The notes under the pieces are model-generated. The model was given only the letters and a program-made list of their open reading frames with translations, was not told the DNA's origin and ran no database searches. Of a DNA stretch of 21,208 nucleotides, positions 13,779 to 20,127 are shown piece by piece. Origin of the DNA: CAINDZ01 sp041908585. Its GTDB lineage: Bacteria; Krumholzibacteriota; Krumholzibacteriia; LZORAL124-64-63. Both the position numbers and the translations under genes were made by a program. Numbering within the stretch: position 1 is the first letter of the stretch; each line of letters starts with the position of its first letter. Where the stretch lies: assembly GCA_041908585.1 (NCBI GenBank), contig JAYRFB010000035.1, positions 1-21,208 on the forward strand, given 5' to 3'.

Positions 13779-14642
13779 CTAGCCTTTCGCGTTGTCGTCG
13801 GGGTCCTCGTCGCGTGCCGGGCCGCCGGCCACCTGCGCGCGCAGGCGCCGCAGGCCGGGCGGGTCGGCCGCCAGCACGGTGATGCCGTCCAGATTCGCCG
13901 CCCCGCCGCCGGGTCCGCGGACGGCCACGAGCAGCTCCATCGCCAGGTGGTTGTGGTGCAGGCAGGACAGGAAGGCGCTGCCGCTCCACACGGCCTGGTG
14001 CACCTGGCCCAGGTCGGGCGAGAGCAGCGCCAGCAGGTGCTCGGCGCCGTCGACGACCAGGGACAGCTGCTGTCCAGGCCAGCGCCCGGGCGCGCCCTTG
14101 CCCTCGCCGCCGACCACGAGCGCGGCGCCTGCCTCGGCCGGCGCATAGGCGCGCACGGTGACGCTCACGCCCCGCGCCGCGCAGTCGGCCAGGTCCGCGC
14201 GCAGTTCGTCGAACACTGCGGGGAACAGGTCGGCCAGCACGATCTGCCGCGCGCGCGCCAGCATCGCCCGTGCGCGTTCGAGAACCTGGTCGCGGTCGCG
14301 CAGCGCGTAGACGCGATCATCGACCTCGCCGGGCGCCAGGTCGGCCAGCGCGGCCGCCGCCGCCTCCCGCCGCTCGCGCGTGCGCCGCTCCAGCCCGGCC
14401 AGCAGCTCCGCCGGCGGCACGGCCCGCGCCGCCCCGCCGCCGCCATCGTCCAGCAGCACGGCGCCCTGATCCGCCAGCGAGGCCAGGGCCTTGTAGGTGT
14501 TGGCCGTGGGCTTGCCGATGGCGTGGCTGACCCGGTAGCCGGTGGCCGGGGCGTGCTGCAGCAGGTAGGCGTAGACCTGCGCCTCCAGGGCGGTGAAGCC
14601 CAGGTCCTGCAGGGCGCGGGATGCCTGATCAGTAGTAGTCAT
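13779..14642 (-). CDS. TrmB-family transcriptional regulator
   Basis: A 287-residue protein with an N-terminal winged helix typical of TrmB (residues 8-70: ALQDLGFTALEAQVYAYLLQHAPATGYRVSHAIGKPTANTYKALASLADQGAV), a helical linker (about 77-105) and a C-terminal effector domain of the phospholipase-D-like fold (ARQIVLADLFPAVFDELRADL, about 131-151). TrmB proteins sense sugars or other small ligands and repress or activate neighbouring operons. The ATG at 14642 has no Shine-Dalgarno sequence, but a near-consensus promoter places the transcript start within a few bases of it, so translation is probably leaderless. A palindrome covers the same bases, which suggests autoregulation. Targets may be the aspartic protease behind it and the divergent SpmA-SpmB gene. 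The C-terminal tail ARDEDPDDNAKG is charged. Confidence 0.85.
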   Translation of the reverse strand: MTTTDQASRALQDLGFTALEAQVYAYLLQHAPATGYRVSHAIGKPTANTYKALASLADQGAVLLDDGGGGAARAVPPAELLAGLERRTRERREAAAAALADLAPGEVDDRVYALRDRDQVLERARAMLARARQIVLADLFPAVFDELRADLADCAARGVSVTVRAYAPAEAGAALVVGGEGKGAPGRWPGQQLSLVVDGAEHLLALLSPDLGQVHQAVWSGSAFLSCLHHNHLAMELLVAVRGPGGGAANLDGITVLAADPPGLRRLRAQVAGGPARDEDPDDNAKG

Positions 14643-14650
14643 GGCTACTA
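14633..14650. promoter_or_regulatory. inverted-repeat operator over the TrmB-gene start
   Basis: TAGTAG (14633-14638), six bases, then CTACTA (14645-14650) form a perfect inverted repeat that spans the ATG of the regulator gene and abuts its -10 box. Known archaeal TrmB sites are also spaced inverted repeats built on TACT/AGTA. A bound protein here would block transcription of the regulator gene and could affect the divergent promoter 50-70 bp away. Confidence 0.55.
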
Positions 14651-14678
14651 TCATAGATCGACCCGCCGGCGGCGTCAA
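14650..14678 (-). promoter_or_regulatory. near-consensus sigma70 promoter of the TrmB-type gene
   Basis: On the minus strand TTGACG (14673-14678), a 17-nt spacer and TATGAT (14650-14655) each match five of six consensus bases. Seven bases separate the -10 box from the ATG, so the RNA would start at or beside the start codon and carry almost no leader. Confidence 0.7.
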
Positions 14679-14697
14679 GGGGCCCTGGCCCCCGCGG

Positions 14698-14726
14698 GTG
14701 ACAGGGGCGCGGCAGCCCGCTATGCT
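14698..14726 (+). promoter_or_regulatory. sigma70-like promoter of the SpmA-SpmB fusion gene
   Basis: GTGACA (14698-14703), a 17-nt spacer and TATGCT (14721-14726) form a good promoter reading right, with the likely RNA start near 14733 and about 30 nt of leader before the ATG at 14764. It stands back to back with the TrmB-gene promoter. Confidence 0.58.
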
Positions 14727-14763
14727 GCGCCCCGGCGCGCGCTCACCCCGGGCAGGAGAACGG

Positions 14764-15990
14764 ATGCTCAACCGGATCTGGGTCTTCTTCTTCGTCGGCG
14801 GCTTCCTGGCCGCGATCGGCCGCACCTTCGGCGGCCACGCCGGCGTCTGGCGCGAGATGGTCGGCGCCACCTTCGACATGGCCAAGACGGGTTTCGAGAT
14901 CGCCCTCGGCCTGACCGGCGTGATGTGCCTGTGGCTGGGCATCATGCGGATCGGCGAGCGCGGCGGCGCTGTCGAGTTCATCGCCCGCATCTTCGGCCCG
15001 CTCGGCCGCCGCCTGTTCCCGGGCATCCCCGCCGGCCACCCCGCGCACGGCAGCATCGTCATGAACATGGCCGCGAACATGCTCGGCCTCGACAACGCGG
15101 CCACGCCCGTCGGCCTGAAGGCGATGGGCCAGATGCAGGAGCTGAACCCCGACAAGGACACAGCCAGCAACGACCAGATCCTGTTCCTGGTGATCAACGC
15201 CTCCTCCGTGACCATCGTGCCGACGACGATCCTCGCCTTCCGCGCGCAACTGGGCGCCGCCGACCCGACCGACGTCTTCCTGCCGATCTTGGTGGCGACG
15301 TTCTGCTCGACGATGACGGGCCTGCTGGTCACCGGCGTCATCCAGCGCCTGCGCCTGTGGGACAAGGTGGTGCTGGCCTACCTCGGCGGCATGACGGCGA
15401 TCGTCGGCGGGCTGGTCGCCTACTTCACGCAACTGGACCAGGCCGCGCTCGAGACGCAGTCCTCGCTGCTGGCCAACGGCCTGATCTTCGGGATGATCCT
15501 CGCCTTCATCGGCGCCGGGCTGCGCCGCCGCGTCGACGTCTTCGACGCCTTCGTCGACGGCGGCAAGGAGGGCTTCCACGTCGCCATCGGCATCGTGCCC
15601 TACCTGATCGCGATGCTGGTGGGCATCGGCGTGTTCCGCGCCAGCGGCGCGCTGGACCTGATCCTGGGCGGCGTGCGCGCGCTGGTCGAGACCGTGGGCG
15701 GCGACACACGCTGGGTCGAGGGCCTGCCCACCATGCTCATGAAGCCGCTCAGCGGCAGCGGCGCGCGCGGCATGATGATCGAGACGATGAAGAGCGCCGG
15801 CGCCGACTCGTTCGCCGGCCGCCTGGCCTGCGTGGTGCAGGGCAGCGCCGAGACCACGTTCTACGTGCTGGCCGTGTACTTCGGCTCGGTGGGCATCCGG
15901 CGCACCCGCCACGCCGTCATGTGCGGGCTGGCGGCGGACGTGGCGGGGTTCATCGCGGCGATCGGGATGGCGTACCTGTTCTGGGGGTAG
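14764..15990 (+). CDS. SpmA-SpmB fusion (spore maturation/nucleoside-recognition membrane protein)
   Basis: A 408-residue integral membrane protein in which SpmA-like (about 1-200) and SpmB-like (about 215-408) halves, separate genes in Bacillus, are joined. Each half has a nucleoside-recognition (Gate) domain with paired hydrophobic segments. In the first the conserved region includes HGSIVMNMAANMLGLDNAATPVGLKAM (about 99-125); in the second, VDGGKEGFHVAIGIVPYLIAMLVGIGVF and PLSGSGARGMMIETM (about 331-345). In Bacillus the pair is needed for spore-core dehydration; similar fusions in non-sporulating bacteria have no settled function, and transport of a small molecule is likely. The ATG has AGGAGA 6 nt upstream. 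The gene diverges from a TrmB regulator, suggesting ligand-dependent control. Confidence 0.9.
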   Translation: MLNRIWVFFFVGGFLAAIGRTFGGHAGVWREMVGATFDMAKTGFEIALGLTGVMCLWLGIMRIGERGGAVEFIARIFGPLGRRLFPGIPAGHPAHGSIVMNMAANMLGLDNAATPVGLKAMGQMQELNPDKDTASNDQILFLVINASSVTIVPTTILAFRAQLGAADPTDVFLPILVATFCSTMTGLLVTGVIQRLRLWDKVVLAYLGGMTAIVGGLVAYFTQLDQAALETQSSLLANGLIFGMILAFIGAGLRRRVDVFDAFVDGGKEGFHVAIGIVPYLIAMLVGIGVFRASGALDLILGGVRALVETVGGDTRWVEGLPTMLMKPLSGSGARGMMIETMKSAGADSFAGRLACVVQGSAETTFYVLAVYFGSVGIRRTRHAVMCGLAADVAGFIAAIGMAYLFWG

Positions 15991-16037
15991 GGAGCGCGCG
16001 GGCCGATGGCCGGCGGCGGGGCTCTTGACGGCGGGCG

Positions 16038-16051
16038 TTGCGCCGGCACAA
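16038..16051. repeat. imperfect copy of the TGCGCCGGCGCA palindrome
   Basis: TTGCGCCGGCACAA differs by one base from the 14-bp palindrome found at 16455. It lies in the gap between the SpmA-SpmB gene and the small zinc-ribbon gene, 14 bp before a perfect copy. Confidence 0.45.
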
Positions 16052-16064
16052 GTCGGGGGGCGGC

Positions 16065-16078
16065 GTGCGCCGGCGCAC
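16065..16078. repeat. TGCGCCGGCGCA palindrome, copy 1
   Basis: A perfect 14-bp palindrome (GTGCGCCGGCGCAC) in the intergenic region upstream of the small zinc-ribbon gene. The central 12 bases recur exactly at 16456, 16506 and 18148. Confidence 0.6.
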
Positions 16079-16142
16079 ATTGCGATCGCGGGGTACCTGG
16101 ATGTTTGCCAAACGATGCCCATCCTGAGGCTTCCACTTCACG

Positions 16143-16397
16143 ATGCGCCGCTACTTCGGCCTGCGATCCCAGCGGTTCGATTGCCCGGGGTGCGGGGCGC
16201 CGCTGGCGGCCGACTTTCGCCGCGCCATCCTCGCGGTCTTCCTCCAGGCGCCGCCGCTCGCGCTGACGATCGGGCAAGCGGTGCGCGAGCCGTGGTACTG
16301 GCTGGCGCTGCCGCCGGTCTTCTGCGTCTGCTTCCTGATCCACTATGCGTGCTTCGCGGTGGTGGCGGCAGGGCCGAAGACGCCGGGGCGGAAGTGA
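16143..16397 (+). CDS. small zinc-ribbon/two-helix membrane protein, unknown function
   Basis: An 84-residue protein. The start RRYFGLRSQRFDCPGCGAPLAADF carries a CPxC half zinc-ribbon (Cys14, Cys17). Two hydrophobic segments follow (about 28-45 and 51-74; the second reads YWLALPPVFCVCFLIHYACFAVV) and a short basic tail. The layout (CPxCG then two membrane helices) is common among small bacterial inner-membrane proteins of unknown role. The Shine-Dalgarno sequence is weak: a GAGG lies about 14 nt upstream. Codon use is like its neighbours and the frame is intact, so I think it is a real gene. It stands alone between palindrome copies and is convergent with the XRE gene. Confidence 0.65.
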   Translation: MRRYFGLRSQRFDCPGCGAPLAADFRRAILAVFLQAPPLALTIGQAVREPWYWLALPPVFCVCFLIHYACFAVVAAGPKTPGRK

Positions 16398-16454
16398 AGC
16401 GGGTGGCGCGGGTCAGGCCGACATCGGCACGCGGCGCCTGACCTGCGCCGGGAC

Positions 16455-16468
16455 TTGCGCCGGCGCAA
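16455..16468. repeat. TGCGCCGGCGCA palindrome, copy 2
   Basis: A perfect 14-bp palindrome (TTGCGCCGGCGCAA) in the 139-bp gap between the convergent zinc-ribbon and XRE genes. Confidence 0.6.
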
Positions 16469-16501
16469 CCGGCCGGCGCGTGCACCGGGGTATCGGGCCC
16501 A

Positions 16502-16521
16502 CGCGTGCGCCGGCGCACGCG
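16502..16521. repeat. TGCGCCGGCGCA palindrome, copy 3 (20 bp)
   Basis: A perfect 20-bp palindrome centred on TGCGCCGGCGCA, in the same convergent gap and 16 bp from the end of the XRE gene. With no loop and no T tract it is not a standard terminator, though as RNA it could act as one for either gene. Confidence 0.6.
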
Positions 16522-16536
16522 CAAGGCGGCGGCACG

Positions 16537-16764
16537 TCACGGCGGCCCCTCCTCGTACCCGAACACCTCTTCCAGCGAGGCGCCCAGCACGCGCGCGATG
16601 CGGAACGCGACCTCCAGCGAGGGCGAGTACTTGTTGCCCTCGATCGCGTTGACCGTCTGGCGCGTGACACCGACCTGGTCGGCCAGTTCCTGCTGCGTCA
16701 TCTCGCCCTGCAGGAAGCGCAGCCGGCGCACGTCGTTGGTGAGCCTTCCCTGGCGCTTGCCCAT
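16537..16764 (-). CDS. small XRE/Cro-CI-family DNA-binding regulator
   Basis: A 75-residue single-domain HTH protein: VRRLRFLQGEMTQQELADQVGVTRQTVNAIEGNKYSPSLEVAFRIARVLGASLEEVF (about 12-68). The recognition helix is VTRQTVNAIEGN, in the short YozG-like group that is usually found beside a small membrane protein. The ATG at 16764 has GGGAGGGG 6 nt upstream; that site lies inside the end of the upstream membrane-protein gene, and only two bases separate that stop from this start. The pair is surely co-translated. The regulator probably controls the pair's own promoter in the AT-rich region at 17181-17477. No effector domain is present. Confidence 0.9.
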   Translation of the reverse strand: MGKRQGRLTNDVRRLRFLQGEMTQQELADQVGVTRQTVNAIEGNKYSPSLEVAFRIARVLGASLEEVFGYEEGPP

Positions 16765-16766
16765 GC

Positions 16767-17180
16767 TCACCCCTCCCGGCGGTACAGCCACAGCTGCGAG
16801 CCCGTCTCGACCAGCTGCGCCAGCACCCAGGCGCCGAGCAGCACGTGGGTGAACGCGAAGTTGCCCGGCACGAACACGCCGACACAGAGCGCGCCGAAGA
16901 CGCCGGTCGACAGGACGTACGCCCCGTTGCGCACGCCGCGCAGGGCGATGAGGCGATCGCGCTCGTCGGCATCGGCGCGGCGGTCGAGCAGCGCGAGGGT
17001 CACCTGCCCGAAGACCTGCAGGACCGTCAGCAGCGCGACCGCGGCGACGAACAGGGCGATCGTGGGCGGGCCGATGTCCGCCGGCGCACCCGGCAGCGTC
17101 ACGATGAAGTACCCCCCGAAGCTGATCAGCAGGGCGGCAAACGTCACCAACTGGCTCTTTTCCTGGAATGACCGGTTCAT
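16767..17180 (-). CDS. four-helix membrane protein paired with XRE regulator
   Basis: A 137-residue protein with four hydrophobic segments (about 11-30, 40-63, 85-105 and 111-127) and a charged cytoplasmic loop LLDRRADADERDRLIALRGVRNG (64-86). This DERD/IxxxxxRN loop between the second and third helices is typical of small membrane proteins (DUF2178/DUF3796-like) encoded with YozG-type regulators. Function is unknown; modulation of the regulator by membrane sequestration is one suggestion for such pairs and is inference here. The ATG has a GGGAG site upstream. It is followed at once by the XRE gene and diverges from the ArsR-DUF2087-GIY-YIG gene. Confidence 0.8.
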   Translation of the reverse strand: MNRSFQEKSQLVTFAALLISFGGYFIVTLPGAPADIGPPTIALFVAAVALLTVLQVFGQVTLALLDRRADADERDRLIALRGVRNGAYVLSTGVFGALCVGVFVPGNFAFTHVLLGAWVLAQLVETGSQLWLYRREG

Positions 17181-17477
17181 GGTGGGCTCCCTGGCGACGG
17201 TTCGGACCCATGGGAGTCGCGAACTGTCCGTTATTTCGGTCTTTGTGTCAATTATTTCCGACTTCCGACAACGTACCGCCGCAGGTGATGAATGTCAAGT
17301 AAATCAGACACAACTTCCGCTGGAACTGTATAAGCCTTTATTAAACAGCCAAATACAATATGCCTTGCAGGTGATCATTCCCATCAAGAGACTTCTGATT
17401 CGATAGTCGTCAAATTAGTCTTGCACCACTTCCGCAACTTCACTATTCTATTTCGATCACCATCAAAGGAAACCGCC
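17181..17477. promoter_or_regulatory. AT-rich divergent intergenic region
   Basis: About 300 bp of markedly AT-richer sequence than the rest of the window, between two divergent regulator-containing units. On the minus strand a perfect TTGACA (17246-17251) lies 66 nt upstream of the membrane-protein ATG, but the -10 candidate 17 nt on (GACAGT) is poor. The heptamer ACTTCCG occurs three times (near 17262, 17309 and 17429), which could be chance. No small gene is supported. Confidence 0.5.
17421..17449 (+). promoter_or_regulatory. sigma70-like promoter of the ArsR-DUF2087-GIY-YIG gene
   Basis: TTGCAC (17421-17426), a 17-nt spacer and TATTCT (17444-17449); the likely start near 17456 leaves a 22-nt leader carrying AAAGGA before the ATG at 17478. 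Both hexamers match well (4-5 of 6). Confidence 0.6.
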
Positions 17478-18518
17478 ATGTCCGAACAAGACCACGCCCT
17501 GCGCCTGCTCCAATCCCTGGCCGATCCGACCCGCCTGCGGCTGGTCGCCGCGCTGCTGGAGCAGCCCGCCTGCTGCGAGGAACTGGCCGAGCGCCTGGGG
17601 CTGACGGCGCCCACCATCACCCACCACCTGGGCAAGCTGGACCAGGCCGGACTGATCAACCGGCGCCGCGAGCAGTACTACACCGTGTGCGAGGCTCGGC
17701 CGGGCCCGCTGCAGAAGACCCTGCGCGAACTCGTCGACGCCACGGCCGACACCGGCGGCGCCGAGCAGGCACGCCTGGACCTCGCTCGCCGCCGCGTGCT
17801 GGACGCGTTCTTCGAGAAGGGCCGCCTGCTGCGGCTGCCGGCCCAGCGGAAGAAGCGCCTGGTGGTCCTGGCGACGCTGGCGGCCGACTTCGAGCCGGGG
17901 CGCGACTACGAAGAGGCCGAGGTCAACGCCATCATCACCGGACGATACGCCGACTACTGCTCCGTGCGGCGCGAGCTCGTGGATGAGCGCCTGCTCGGGC
18001 GCGACGGCATGCCGCCGCGATACCGGCGCACCGGGGAACTCGAGACCAGGCCGCTGCCGCGGCCGGCGACCCTGGCGGCGATCGCCGTCGCCGGGAATGG
18101 GAAGGAAGAAGCCATGGACACCCATGACCAGGCCGGGCGCCCGGACTTGCGCCGGCGCAAGGAATGGATCGAGCTCTACAAGCAGGCCCGCAAGACCGCC
18201 GGCGTGTACGGCGTGCGGAACCGCGAGAGCGGCCGGCTGCTGCTGGGCAGCAGCGTGAACCTGCACGGACCGCTGAACCGGCACCGCAGCGAGTTGCGCA
18301 ATGGCAGCCACCGCTGCGTCGAGTTGCAGGCGGACTGGAATCGCCTGGGCGAGGACATGTTCTCGTTTGAGATCCTCGACACGGTGCCCGCCGCCCTCGA
18401 CGGCCTCGAGCGCGACGAGGCGCTGAAGCAGCTCGAGCAGAAGTGGCTGGCGGCCTGCGCGCCCGGCAGCGAGGCCTGCTACAACGGCAGCCCGAAGATC
18501 AGGGTCAGGCAGTTCTGA
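17478..18518 (+). CDS. ArsR-type HTH + DUF2087 + GIY-YIG domain fusion protein
   Basis: A 346-residue protein in three parts. Residues 3-72 form an ArsR winged helix (LLQSLADPTRLRLVAALLEQ, then CCEELAERLGLTAPTITHHLGKLDQAGLINRRREQYYTV). Residues 122-185 are DUF2087 (QRKKRLVVLATLAADFEPGRDYEEAEVNAIITGRYADYCSVRRELVDERLLGRD). Residues 228-338 are a GIY-YIG-type domain with GVYGVRN (242-248), RLLLGSS in place of YIG (253-259), LNRHRSELRNGSH (266-278) and a terminal CYNGS (Asn336). Tyr of YIG is Leu here, as in related stand-alone proteins. ArsR-DUF2087 proteins are known regulators; the GIY-YIG part looks joined on. Met213 is preceded by GGAAGGAAG, an apparent ribosome binding site inside the frame, so a 134-residue stand-alone GIY-YIG product may also be made. 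Confidence 0.85.
   Translation: MSEQDHALRLLQSLADPTRLRLVAALLEQPACCEELAERLGLTAPTITHHLGKLDQAGLINRRREQYYTVCEARPGPLQKTLRELVDATADTGGAEQARLDLARRRVLDAFFEKGRLLRLPAQRKKRLVVLATLAADFEPGRDYEEAEVNAIITGRYADYCSVRRELVDERLLGRDGMPPRYRRTGELETRPLPRPATLAAIAVAGNGKEEAMDTHDQAGRPDLRRRKEWIELYKQARKTAGVYGVRNRESGRLLLGSSVNLHGPLNRHRSELRNGSHRCVELQADWNRLGEDMFSFEILDTVPAALDGLERDEALKQLEQKWLAACAPGSEACYNGSPKIRVRQF
18146..18161. repeat. TGCGCCGGCGCA palindrome, copy 4 (inside a coding region)
   Basis: A perfect 16-bp palindrome containing the same 12-base core, within the linker of the HTH-DUF2087-GIY-YIG gene and 31 bp after the internal ATG, where it encodes DLRRRK. Confidence 0.6.
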
Positions 18519-18548
18519 GGCGACTCGCCGGACCGGGCGCGGTGCGCC

Positions 18549-18577
18549 TTGACGCCCGGGGCGCGCCGCCGCACCAT
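18549..18577 (+). promoter_or_regulatory. weak promoter candidate for the M64 peptidase gene
   Basis: TTGACG (18549-18554) followed after 17 nt by CACCAT (18572-18577). The -35 is good and the -10 poor. It lies about 50 nt upstream of the start codon in a GC-rich gap. Confidence 0.28.
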
Positions 18578-18628
18578 CGGCGCGCACCCGCCGCACCCCA
18601 TCCCCCAGGATCCAGGAGGTCCCTGCCG

Positions 18629-20110
18629 ATGATGCGTCGTCCGTCCCTGACCCTGCTGCTGCCAGTGCTGGCCGTCGCGCTGGCCGCGGCCTCGCCGGCC
18701 GCCGCCGGCTTCGCCGACCACTTCGCCGACGCCACGCTGCGCATCGACCTCAACCACACGGGCAACAGCGACGAGGAGATCGTCGCGCTGGACCGCCTGC
18801 ACGTCGAGGGTCCGTGGGCCGGCGCGCGCTTGAAACTGGCCGACACCCTGGACCTGGGCCGCTACCGGGCGCGACTGCTGGACGCGCAGACGGGCGAGTT
18901 GCTGTGGTCGCGCGGCTTCGATTCGTACTTCGGCGAGTGGAAGACGACCGGGCCGGCGGGCGAGGGCGTCCGCCGCACCTACCACGAGTCGGTGCGCTGC
19001 CCGCTGCCGCTGCGGCCGGCGGTCATCGCACTTGATCACCGCGGCGCCGACAACCAGTTGCGCGAGGTGTTCCGCGCCCCGGTGGACCCGGCGTCGCCGG
19101 ATCTGCGCCGCGACCCGGCCGATGCGGACCTGGTCGTGGTCGAGGCCCACGTGGGCGGCCCCCTGGCACAGTGCGTGGACGTGGTGATCCTCGGCGAAGG
19201 CTACGCGAAGGACGACACCGCCAAGTTCAAGGCCGACGTCGAGCGCTTCGCCGCGGCGCTGCTCGGGCGCGAGCCGTTCGCCTCGCTGAAGGACCGCTTC
19301 AGCGTGCGCGGGGTGATGAAGCCATCGCAGGAGCGCGGCTGCGACGAGCCCACGCGCGGCGTGCACCGCAACACGGCGCTCGGCTGCACCTTCAATTCCC
19401 TGGGCAGCGAGCGTTACCTGTTGACCGAGGACAACCGCGCGATCCGCGAGGCGGCGCGGGCGGTCCCGTACGACGTGCTGTCGATCATGGTCAACCACAC
19501 GCGCTACGGCGGCGGCGGCATCTACAACCTCTTCAACACCTTCACCAGCGACAACCAGTGGAGCGGCTACGTGTTCGTGCACGAGTTCGGGCACGGCTTC
19601 GCCGGGCTGGCCGACGAATACTATTCCTCCAGCACCGCCTACACCGACTTCTACCCCGCCGGGGTCGAGCCGGTCGAGCGCAACATCACGAGGATGCTGG
19701 ACGGGAAGCCGAAGTGGGCCGCGCTGACAAGCGCTGGCGTGCCGGTGCCCACACCCTGGGCCAAGGCGGAGCACGACGCGATGGACGCCGCCTACCAGGA
19801 GGAGCGAGGCAGGTACGACGCGCTCATCGCGCGCCTGATGACCGGCGGCGCGCCGCAAACGGAGATCGACGCGGCCATCCAGGGCAGCGAGGACCTTTCG
19901 CGCTCGCACCAGGATCGGCTCGACGCCTGGTTCGCCGCGCAGCCGCAGCACGGACAGGTCGGCGCGTTCGAGGGCGCCGGCTACTGCGCCACGGGCGTCT
20001 ACCGCTCGCAACTGGACTGCATCATGTTCACGAAGGGCCTGAAGGACTACTGCGCCGCGTGTTCAGCCGGCATCAGGGAAGTCGTCGAGGCCTCCACGGA
20101 CCGCCCCTGA
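18629..20110 (+). CDS. secreted M64-family metallopeptidase (IgA-peptidase M64 family)
   Basis: A 493-residue exported zinc protease. It has a signal peptide at 1-26 (RRPSLTLLLPVLAVALAAASPAAA), an N-terminal beta-rich domain typical of bacterial M64 (about 28-170), and the peptidase domain from CVDVVILGEGYAKDDTAKFKADVERF (182-207). The zinc motif is HEFGHGFAGLADEYY (318-332, HExxH plus the family's GLxDEY). Two Cys-rich stretches close the chain (GYCATGVYRSQLDCIMFTKGLKDYCAACSAGI), where M64 proteins have a conserved CxxC end. The founding member cleaves IgA, but environmental homologues are general secreted proteases. The ATG at 18629 has AGGAGGT 9 nt upstream; a second ATG follows directly. 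It is probably co-transcribed with the rhodanese lipoprotein 17 nt downstream. Confidence 0.92.
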   Translation: MMRRPSLTLLLPVLAVALAAASPAAAGFADHFADATLRIDLNHTGNSDEEIVALDRLHVEGPWAGARLKLADTLDLGRYRARLLDAQTGELLWSRGFDSYFGEWKTTGPAGEGVRRTYHESVRCPLPLRPAVIALDHRGADNQLREVFRAPVDPASPDLRRDPADADLVVVEAHVGGPLAQCVDVVILGEGYAKDDTAKFKADVERFAAALLGREPFASLKDRFSVRGVMKPSQERGCDEPTRGVHRNTALGCTFNSLGSERYLLTEDNRAIREAARAVPYDVLSIMVNHTRYGGGGIYNLFNTFTSDNQWSGYVFVHEFGHGFAGLADEYYSSSTAYTDFYPAGVEPVERNITRMLDGKPKWAALTSAGVPVPTPWAKAEHDAMDAAYQEERGRYDALIARLMTGGAPQTEIDAAIQGSEDLSRSHQDRLDAWFAAQPQHGQVGAFEGAGYCATGVYRSQLDCIMFTKGLKDYCAACSAGIREVVEASTDRP

Positions 20111-20127
20111 ACCCCGGAGACGCACCG

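Noticed and set aside
16065..16521. Palindrome cluster as a CRISPR array
   Set aside because: Copies are irregularly spaced (14, 378, 37 and about 1600 bp), very short, and one lies in a coding region; there are no uniform spacers and no cas genes.
17478..18518. Frameshift or assembly error as the explanation for the HTH/GIY-YIG fusion
   Set aside because: Not excluded, but the frame is continuous, both halves are intact and codon usage is even across the joint, so a real in-frame fusion is the simpler reading of the sequence given.
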